Part shown: positions 5,985-11,362 of the stretch, in pieces | How positions within the stretch are numbered: the first letter of the stretch is position 1 | Layout: each line of letters opens with the position of its first letter | Origin: Patescibacteria group bacterium | GTDB taxonomy: Bacteria; Patescibacteriota; Patescibacteriia; S139-126 | Reading direction: 5' to 3' | DNA: 11,362 nucleotides | NCBI GenBank assembly: GCA_015485755.1 | Contig: WFTD01000008.1 | Span: forward strand, 1-11,362 | The notes under the pieces: generated by a model | Seen by the model: the letters and a program-made list of their open reading frames with translations, nothing else | Database searches by the model: none | What the model was told of the DNA's origin: nothing | Program-made: the position numbers and the translations under genes

Positions 5985-7916
5985 ATGACAAATCCCTTCA
6001 TTATTCAAGAAGATAATCCCAATATCAAAGACAAGCAGTTGAGCCGCTGGTATGACCGTTTTGCTATTGGTGAGGAAGATTTTTGGGTTAGGGGGCAGAC
6101 AAGGCTGAGGTCATTTTTGAAAAATTATAAAATAAATTTTTTTATTGTGGTTGTGTTTGCTGTATTTTTGGTATTAAGCAGTAGGTTGTTTTATTTGCAA
6201 TTATTGCAGGGGCAGAGTTTTTTAGCCTTGGCTGAAGGAAATCGGGTCAAGCGAATCCCCCTGCGGGCGCCCCGAGGGATTATTTATGATGCCAAGAGAA
6301 AAATTTTAGTAGAAAATTTTCCTGTTTTTCAATTGGAATTAATTCCTCGTGATGCTAATCAAGCAGAAATTGATGATATTTTGCAGGAGATAAATTCCAT
6401 CGTCTCTCTTGATCTAGAAGAAGTTAAAAATAAGATAAAGTCAACGCCGCCATATTCTGACGAGCCGATACTTTTGCAAGATAATATCTCTTATGACGAT
6501 TTCTTGGATTTAAAAATATTACTGCACAATAAAGGAGGATTTAATCTATCTCAAATAGAAGTTAGGCGATATCCTTTTGCTGAACAAACATCCCATTTAT
6601 TGGGATACTTAGGAAGATTGGGGCCAAATGAAAAAGATTTGGTAAGGAGTGGCCGTTATTTGTACAATGACTTTATTGGCCGTGCTGGCTTGGAAAAACA
6701 ATATGAAAATATATTAAAAGGTGAAAATGGATATCAGGAAATAGAGGTAAATGCTTTGGGGCAGCAAATTAATTTTATTAATGAAGTTGAGCCCAAACCT
6801 GGTAAGAGCATTATCTTGAATATTGATTTATCATTGCAAACCGTCCTGCAGAAAAGCTTGCAAAAACAATTAGATAAATCAGAGGCAAAAAAAGCCGCTG
6901 CTGTTGCTATTGATCCGTTTTCAGGTGAAATTTTGGCTTTAGTTAGTTTGCCTACATTTGATAATAATATTTTCACTGATCCGCTCAAAAAAAATGAGCT
7001 CAGCAAAATTTTTTTAGATGAAAATCAGCCTTTATTTTTCCGTCCGGTGCAAGGAGAATATCCTTCTGGCTCTACATTTAAGCCAATTGTTGCTGCAGCT
7101 GCTTTGGCGGAAAAAATTATAACTCCCCGCACTACTTTCTTAAGCACGGGGGGACTTCGTATTTCCAGGTGGTTTTTTCCTGATTGGAAAGCTGGCGGGC
7201 ACGGCATAACCAATGTTACCAAGGCAATTGCTGAATCTGTAAATACGTTTTTTTACTATATTGGCGGAGGTTATGATGATTTTCGCGGATTGGGCGTTAA
7301 ACGCATTACAGCATATGCAAAAAAATTTGGCTTAACTCAAATAACTGGTATTGATTACCCCGGTGAGGCTGACGGATTCTTGCCATCGCCCGAATGGAAA
7401 GAAAAGGTTAAAAAAGAAAGGTGGTATGTAGGGGACACTTACAATTTAAGCATTGGGCAAGGAGATGTGTTAGTCACCCCACTGCAAATGGCAGTAGCTT
7501 ATAGCGCTATAGTAAATGGCGGCATAAGGTACCAGCCTCAGTTAGTTAAGTCTTTTTTAAATGAAGAGACCCAAATAATAGAAGAGGTTAAACCACAAGT
7601 GAAGGCTCGAGTTGATGTTGATGAAAAATTTTTGGCAACTGTGAAAGAAGGGCTGAGGGAAGCAGTAGAATATGGTTCAGCGCGACGGTTGAGCTTGCTC
7701 AAGGTTACAAGTGGAGGAAAAACCGGAACAGCTCAAGTTGGAGGAGACAAAAAGCCCCACGCTTGGTTTGTTGGTTTTGCTCCTTATGACAAACCAGAGA
7801 TATTATTAGTGATTATTATTGAAAATGCTGGCGAGGGGTCAACTTATGCTGTGCCAGTGGCTTATGATGTCTTTAAGTGGTATTTTGATGATAATAAAAA
7901 TACAGACAAACAATAA
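5985..7916 (+). CDS. mrdA: Class B penicillin-binding protein 2, peptidoglycan DD-transpeptidase of the elongasome
   Basis: Cross-links peptidoglycan outside the cytoplasmic membrane during cell elongation. The 643 residues are arranged as a cytoplasmic N-terminus of about 50 residues, one membrane helix (about 51-73), the dimerisation/pedestal domain (about 85-270, with the R-A-P-R-G-I-I-Y-D motif at 94-102 and G-R-A-G-L-E at 232-237), and the transpeptidase domain (about 300-635). The three active-site motifs are intact: S-T-F-K at 363-366 with the nucleophile Ser363, S-V-N at 418-420, and K-T-G-T at 579-582. The mreBCD neighbourhood favours PBP2/MrdA over the division enzyme FtsI, and there is no C-terminal PASTA domain. 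The N-terminal extension before the helix is longer than the roughly 20 residues of E. coli PBP2. RodA, the polymerase that pairs with PBP2, does not follow. Confidence 0.94.
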   Translation: MTNPFIIQEDNPNIKDKQLSRWYDRFAIGEEDFWVRGQTRLRSFLKNYKINFFIVVVFAVFLVLSSRLFYLQLLQGQSFLALAEGNRVKRIPLRAPRGIIYDAKRKILVENFPVFQLELIPRDANQAEIDDILQEINSIVSLDLEEVKNKIKSTPPYSDEPILLQDNISYDDFLDLKILLHNKGGFNLSQIEVRRYPFAEQTSHLLGYLGRLGPNEKDLVRSGRYLYNDFIGRAGLEKQYENILKGENGYQEIEVNALGQQINFINEVEPKPGKSIILNIDLSLQTVLQKSLQKQLDKSEAKKAAAVAIDPFSGEILALVSLPTFDNNIFTDPLKKNELSKIFLDENQPLFFRPVQGEYPSGSTFKPIVAAAALAEKIITPRTTFLSTGGLRISRWFFPDWKAGGHGITNVTKAIAESVNTFFYYIGGGYDDFRGLGVKRITAYAKKFGLTQITGIDYPGEADGFLPSPEWKEKVKKERWYVGDTYNLSIGQGDVLVTPLQMAVAYSAIVNGGIRYQPQLVKSFLNEETQIIEEVKPQVKARVDVDEKFLATVKEGLREAVEYGSARRLSLLKVTSGGKTGTAQVGGDKKPHAWFVGFAPYDKPEILLVIIIENAGEGSTYAVPVAYDVFKWYFDDNKNTDKQ

Positions 7917-7918
7917 AA

Positions 7919-7938
7919 AAAGGCCAAATTTGGCCTTT
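7919..7938. terminator. Shared terminator between convergent units
   Basis: A perfect 20-bp palindrome (AAAGGCCAAA and its complement) starting 3 bp after the mrdA stop. It can fold as a 7-bp stem with a 6-base AAATTT loop. Read on the - strand the hairpin is followed by a run of seven T, a strong intrinsic terminator for the lipoprotein gene, whose TAA stop (7937-7939) overlaps the hairpin. On the + strand the trailing T run is only three, then A-T-T, so termination of the mrdA transcript is probably weaker. Confidence 0.85.
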
Positions 7939-8368
7939 ATTGCAGTTTGATAACTGTTGTCATCTGTCTTTCAATCCAGCTATCTTGAATATCTTGCAAA
8001 AAATTGCCCGATAGGGATTGGATAAAAGATTTAATGATTGCATTGACATCTTTGTATATTATAATAGTTACCCTCATTTCTTGCCCCGAAGAAAATACAG
8101 CTCTGTTTATATCCGGCTTAAGGCCGCCGGTCCAGCTATCAGAAAGGATGATTTTACCAGGATCCTGATTATCGGTAATGTAAATGCCAATCGCCCTGTC
8201 ATTGCCATTGAGCCAGTATATAACTTTCCCCAAAATTGTATCAAAATCAAATTTCAACTCAACATTACCAACAATAAAACCACTCACCTCATTATCACTA
8301 ACAACCTCAGTAATCTGCTGGCAACTTATAAACAAAACCGCCAAAGCTAAGAAAAACTTTTTTAACAT
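7937..8368 (-). CDS. Unknown small predicted lipoprotein
   Basis: I do not recognise a family. The 143 residues start with M-L-K-K, a hydrophobic core (5-14), then L-F-I-S-C-Q-Q with a probable lipid-carrying Cys16. The position three before the Cys is Phe instead of the usual Leu, so the lipobox is slightly atypical. The rest (about 25-143) is a soluble domain with many alternating hydrophobic positions, suggesting beta strands (for example 30-40, 59-65, 98-105), and an amphipathic helix at about 106-120. There are no other cysteines or repeats. The reading strand is supported by a consensus promoter, a perfect Shine-Dalgarno and a terminator, all correctly placed. It lies 69 bp after cysS on the same strand. 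With no terminator after cysS, it may also be read from that transcript. Confidence 0.8.
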   Translation of the reverse strand: MLKKFFLALAVLFISCQQITEVVSDNEVSGFIVGNVELKFDFDTILGKVIYWLNGNDRAIGIYITDNQDPGKIILSDSWTGGLKPDINRAVFSSGQEMRVTIIIYKDVNAIIKSFIQSLSGNFLQDIQDSWIERQMTTVIKLQ

Positions 8369-8374
8369 TATCAG

Positions 8375-8381
8375 TCCTCCT
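8375..8381 (-). promoter_or_regulatory. Strong Shine-Dalgarno of the lipoprotein gene
   Basis: AGGAGGA on the - strand, six bases before the ATG at 8368. It is a full match to the anti-Shine-Dalgarno core and fixes the start. None of the other genes with a visible upstream region has a site of this quality. Confidence 0.85.
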
Positions 8382-8401
8382 TTTTGTTAAAGAATTTGTT
8401 T

Positions 8402-8430
8402 ATTATAGGGGGTTTGATTGGTTTTGTAAA
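8402..8430 (-). promoter_or_regulatory. Consensus sigma70-type promoter of the lipoprotein gene
   Basis: On the - strand, TTTACA (8425-8430, 5 of 6), a spacer of exactly 17 bases, and TATAAT (8402-8407, 6 of 6). Transcription would start near 8395, giving a leader of about 27 bases that contains the Shine-Dalgarno. It fits the 69-bp gap between cysS and the lipoprotein gene and is the best promoter match in the window. Confidence 0.8.
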
Positions 8431-8437
8431 GAGGGTA

Positions 8438-9835
8438 TTACTGCTTGGGCTTGATTTGTTGTCCCTCGGGCGTATCTTCTACAATATAACCTAAAGAATT
8501 TATTTCATCCCTGATTTTGTCAGCTAGTTCCCATTGTTTATTTTGACGCGCTTGCTGTCTAGTTTTTAGAAGCTCCTTTATTTGCTCAGGAATATTATTA
8601 GTTTTGTTTTTTAATTCCTGAAATTTGTCTTTTAATTTTAGGCCAAGGACTTCATCAAATTTAAAAAGAGAATGCGCTTTTTGAGCTGGAGAGCAGCTTG
8701 ATGATTTTAACATTTCCCACATCACAGCCAGGGCTTGAGGAGTATTAAGATCATCATTTATAGCCTTGAGAAATTTTTCTTCAAATTGGCCGCAGCCTTC
8801 ACTTATAGGCTCTGATAGCTGAGCAAGTGACTTATATAGGTTATTTAATGAATGTTGAGCAAAATCAAGTCCTTCCCAGGAAAAATTTAATTTTTGTCTA
8901 TAATGAGCATTAAGAACAAAGTAACGATAGGCCAGGGGATGGTAACCTTTGTCAATTAGCGTTTGCAGGGTGATAAAATTGCCAGCTGATTTGCCCATCC
9001 TTTGTTCATCAATAACCAAAAATTCTCCATGCAGCCAAAAATTAGCCATTTTTTTTCCTTCAGCTGCCCAGGTTTGGGCTATTTCATTGGTATGATGAAC
9101 TGGAATGTGATCAATTCCGCCGCAGTGAATATCAAAAGGCACGCCTAAATATTTAGTGGACATAGTAGAGCATTCTATGTGCCAACCAGGAAAACCTTTG
9201 CCCCAAGGGGAGTCCCATTCCATTTGCCTTTTTTTATCCTGAGGGGAGAATTTCCATAAGGCAAAGTCAGTTGGATTTTTCTTTTCTCCCATTGCTACGC
9301 GCGCGCCAGCTTTGAGTTTGGTTGAATCTAATCTAGCCAGCTCGCCATAATTTTCCAGTTTAGAAGTGTCAAAATATATTCCATCTGAAGTGCGGTAGGT
9401 ATATCCAGCCTTTTCTATTTTTTTGATTGTTTCAATCTGATCGGCGATGTGATCAGTGGCTTTGCACCAAACATGGGGCTCTTTGATATTGAGTTGTTTG
9501 ATATCTTCTTGGAATTTTTTAGTGAAAAATTCTGCTATTTCCCAAGCGGTCATCTTTTTTTCCCGGGCCATTTTTTCTACTTTATCTTCTCCTTGATCAG
9601 CATCATCAGTTAAATGGCCAACATCAGTTATGTTTTCAACATGCTTAACAGTAAATCCATTATATTCTAAAACTCGTCGCAATATATCTTCAAAAATATA
9701 AGTTCTGAGGTTGCCAATGTGGGCGTAGTTATAAACAGTCGGGCCGCAGGTGTACATGCGCACCTCATTATCATGCAAAGGTTTGAATAATTCTTTTTTT
9801 CGGGTGAGGGTATTGTATAAATATAAATCTGGCAT
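8438..9835 (-). CDS. cysS: Cysteinyl-tRNA synthetase
   Basis: A class I synthetase that charges tRNA-Cys in the cytoplasm. Its 465 residues match the family length (about 460). The HIGH box reads H-I-G-N at 39-42, preceded by C-G-P-T-V-Y at 30-35. The zinc site that selects cysteine is complete: Cys30, Cys222 (in G-W-H-I-E-C), His247 and Glu251 (in H-H-T-N-E). G-G-I-D-H-I at 239-244 also fits. The KMSKS loop reads R-M-G-K-S at 279-283, followed by A-G-N-F. The helical tRNA-binding domain occupies about 310-465, with D-D-L-N-T-P at 361-366. ATG 9835 gives the normal N-terminus; there is no Shine-Dalgarno. It begins 11 bp after the corA stop, so the two are probably co-transcribed. No terminator is visible between its stop and the next promoter. 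Confidence 0.96.
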   Translation of the reverse strand: MPDLYLYNTLTRKKELFKPLHDNEVRMYTCGPTVYNYAHIGNLRTYIFEDILRRVLEYNGFTVKHVENITDVGHLTDDADQGEDKVEKMAREKKMTAWEIAEFFTKKFQEDIKQLNIKEPHVWCKATDHIADQIETIKKIEKAGYTYRTSDGIYFDTSKLENYGELARLDSTKLKAGARVAMGEKKNPTDFALWKFSPQDKKRQMEWDSPWGKGFPGWHIECSTMSTKYLGVPFDIHCGGIDHIPVHHTNEIAQTWAAEGKKMANFWLHGEFLVIDEQRMGKSAGNFITLQTLIDKGYHPLAYRYFVLNAHYRQKLNFSWEGLDFAQHSLNNLYKSLAQLSEPISEGCGQFEEKFLKAINDDLNTPQALAVMWEMLKSSSCSPAQKAHSLFKFDEVLGLKLKDKFQELKNKTNNIPEQIKELLKTRQQARQNKQWELADKIRDEINSLGYIVEDTPEGQQIKPKQ

Positions 9836-9846
9836 AGGTCAATAAA

Positions 9847-10824
9847 TTATAGCCATTTTTTGTATTTAAAGTAAAAAAGCATTAACAAAGACATCCCCAG
9901 CATACTCGCCATTATAATCCAAAATCCTTGAGGGTGGTCAGCAAAAGGCATCACGGTTATATTCATGCCAAAGATGCTAGCCACCAAAGTTAAAGGCAGA
10001 AAAATTACAGAAATAATGGTTAAAGTTTTCATAATATCATTCAAGCGGAAAGAAATTGACGATTCATTTGTCTCTTGGAGGGCGTCAATTGTTTCTTTGT
10101 GGTTTTCTAGAATTTCCCAAATGTCTTTGGTGTAAGTTAGTAGTTTTTCGTAATGAGTTCGGTAATTTTTGAAGGATAAATTTGGACTGTCAACCTCCAT
10201 TAACCTTCTGATGATTGTACGATGGGATTGCATAATTGTGCGAAAATTGACAATATTTCTTTTGATTATCAAAATTTCTTTTACCATTTCTCTTTCTCGC
10301 CCCTTAAATATTTGTTTTTCAATATTTAGGTTGTCTTCACCGATATGATCCAGCATGGGCAAGCAATTGTTAAAAAGGCGGTCAAGGATTTGATAAAGCA
10401 AAAAAATCGGTCCTTGGGATAAATATAAGTCTCGGTAGTATTCGTAATTTTGGCAATTTTTAAAAAAGTCAACCAGACCAATTAGTTGATTGTCATGTAA
10501 AGTTATTATAAAGTTTTTGCCGATAAAAAAATCAACTTCAGCAGGAAATATTTCTCTAGTTTGTCGGTTGTAAACAGGGAATAAAAATACCAAAAAAACG
10601 TAGTCTGGCCTAACCGATACTTGAGGCCTTTGGGCTTTTTTGGAAATATAAGCATCTTTGAGATCAAGCGGATGAAAAGCAAATTTGTCTTGCAAATATT
10701 TTATTTCCTCATCGTCGGGATTGATAATATTTATCCAAGTAATATTGTTTGATTTGATCGTAGTGATGCTTGAGCTTTGCGTATGCTCTGTTATTTGTTC
10801 GGTTGTATGGTGTTTTTTGGGCAT
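9847..10824 (-). CDS. corA: CorA-type divalent cation (Mg2+/Co2+) transport protein
   Basis: A homopentameric channel of the cytoplasmic membrane that takes up Mg2+ and related ions. Its 325 residues have a cytoplasmic alpha/beta domain (about 25-140), a long helical region (about 140-262), then two C-terminal membrane helices (about 265-285 and 301-319) with the signature G-M-N at 286-288 in the loop between them, followed by M-P-F. The basic tail Y-K-Y-K-K-W-L after the last helix is typical. The loop (M-P-F-A-D-H-P-Q-G-F-W) differs from the M-P-E-L of E. coli CorA, so the exact ion preference is uncertain. The ATG at 10824 follows an AT-rich leader without a Shine-Dalgarno. There are 66 bp to the upstream gene and 11 bp to cysS. 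Confidence 0.92.
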   Translation of the reverse strand: MPKKHHTTEQITEHTQSSSITTIKSNNITWINIINPDDEEIKYLQDKFAFHPLDLKDAYISKKAQRPQVSVRPDYVFLVFLFPVYNRQTREIFPAEVDFFIGKNFIITLHDNQLIGLVDFFKNCQNYEYYRDLYLSQGPIFLLYQILDRLFNNCLPMLDHIGEDNLNIEKQIFKGREREMVKEILIIKRNIVNFRTIMQSHRTIIRRLMEVDSPNLSFKNYRTHYEKLLTYTKDIWEILENHKETIDALQETNESSISFRLNDIMKTLTIISVIFLPLTLVASIFGMNITVMPFADHPQGFWIIMASMLGMSLLMLFYFKYKKWL

Positions 10825-10861
10825 AAATATAAAAAGGTTAAAAAGAGTAATATCTATATTA

Positions 10862-10870
10862 AGTATAACA
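10862..10870 (-). promoter_or_regulatory. Possible extended -10 promoter for corA-cysS
   Basis: On the - strand, TGT followed by TATACT (5 of 6), an extended -10 element; there is no convincing -35 17 bases upstream (TAGTAG at 10885-10890). Transcription would start near 10855, about 30 bases before the corA ATG. No hairpin terminator is visible in the same gap, so read-through from the upstream gene is also possible. Confidence 0.35.
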
Positions 10871-10890
10871 AAAAATATAGTTTTCTACTA

Positions 10891-11361
10891 TTATTTGGCT
10901 AGGGGTATTTTTTGCAAATCTTTGTTTAGAATGCCTTGCCCAGTCAGCTTTATTAAATTAAAAATATCAGTGGAATTGAGCAGTTTATGCCAGCTTTTGG
11001 TAATAGGGGAAAAATAGTAAATTGTATTTGGATCTTCCTTTATTTTTACAATTACACCGGTTAGCTTATCAGGGGGCCAATTTTTTATCTCTTGCCATTT
11101 TGACATATTGATAGTTGTGCTCAGTTTTTGAAATAACTCCCAGCCGTCTTGCGGCGAGTTTATGGGGTAGCGTTGGTATGTTTGTGGTTCTACATACCAG
11201 GCTCTGCCGTTATTTTCAACTTGAATTAATATTTGTCCAGCTAGCTTTTCTTTAAGAGGCGGGGTGGGGGTAGGGGAGGCGTTAGGAGTACGTGAAACTG
11301 CCCAAAACAATAATATTATCAGGGTAATGGTTAGTATATATTTTATATTGTTCAGCAATAA
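10891..11361 (-). CDS. Unknown membrane-anchored protein with a tandem duplicated domain (5' end uncertain)
   Basis: I cannot assign a function. The frame is open to the right edge; a TTG at 11358 could be the start, but an upstream start outside the window is as likely. Counting from that TTG (155 residues), there is one membrane helix (about 6-21), a Pro/Thr/Ser linker (S-P-T-P-T-P-P at 28-34), then two copies of a 53-residue unit at 39-91 and 99-151. The copies align without gaps, sharing among others L-x-G-x-I, a Glu at position 10, an aromatic pair before P-x-T (17-22), Asp33 and a final Q-x-I. Helix plus linker suggests the repeats face outside the cell. Copy 1 has A-W-Y-V-x-P and R-Y, a pattern I recall from secreted Patescibacteria proteins, from memory only. 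TAA stop, 66 bp before corA. Confidence 0.75.
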   Translation of the reverse strand, partial: LLLNNIKYILTITLIILLFWAVSRTPNASPTPTPPLKEKLAGQILIQVENNGRAWYVEPQTYQRYPINSPQDGWELFQKLSTTINMSKWQEIKNWPPDKLTGVIVKIKEDPNTIYYFSPITKSWHKLLNSTDIFNLIKLTGQGILNKDLQKIPLAK

Positions 11362-11362
11362 C

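Noticed and set aside
8018..8390. Open + strand frames opposite the lipoprotein gene
   Set aside because: They lack a ribosome binding site and any recognisable motif, whereas the - strand frame has promoter, Shine-Dalgarno, signal peptide and terminator.
1..11362. CRISPR arrays, insertion sequences, tRNA genes or a defence system
   Set aside because: I saw no regular direct repeats, transposase motifs, cloverleaf-like sequence or defence-type domains; all conserved genes are housekeeping or envelope functions.

Overview
The window looks like a piece of an AT-rich, streamlined bacterial chromosome, most likely from the Candidate Phyla Radiation (Patescibacteria, Parcubacteria-like). The reasons are indirect: very short spacers, almost no Shine-Dalgarno sequences, heavy TAA stop use, a short archaeal/eukaryote-type prolyl-tRNA synthetase, a one-PDZ RseP, and unknown membrane or lipoproteins of a kind I associate with that group. 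There is no 16S rRNA or other decisive marker, so the phylum is an inference. The standard code fits: every conserved gene is full length and none has an in-frame TGA.

Layout. From the left edge to 7916 all genes lie on the + strand: the 3' end of an Asp-box beta-propeller protein (1-402), frr (424-972) and rseP (992-2098), closed by a hairpin terminator at 2114-2144. A second unit follows: a probable promoter at 2148-2176, then proS (start taken at 2229), mreB, mreC, mreD and a class B penicillin-binding protein of the PBP2/MrdA type. Its genes are 1-8 bp apart or overlap. From the right edge down to 7937 all genes lie on the - strand: an unknown membrane-anchored protein with a tandem duplicated domain (open at the right edge), corA, cysS and an unknown small lipoprotein. 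The two convergent blocks meet at a perfect 20-bp palindrome at 7919-7938.

How the genes fit together. Translation genes (frr, proS, cysS) are interleaved with envelope genes. MreB, MreC, MreD and PBP2 are the core of the elongasome, which directs side-wall peptidoglycan synthesis in rod-shaped cells; their usual partner RodA is not in the window. RseP is an intramembrane protease and CorA a divalent-cation channel. The frr-rseP-proS order is a shortened form of the widespread frr-uppS-cdsA-dxr-rseP-proS cluster, with the isoprenoid and phospholipid genes missing.

There is no gene-free stretch above 300 bases; the longest (2099-2228) holds the rseP terminator and the proS promoter. I see no tRNA, rRNA, CRISPR, insertion sequence or clear foreign island. 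The least explained parts are the two unknown exported proteins on the - strand. One of them, the lipoprotein, carries by far the best promoter and ribosome binding site in the window.
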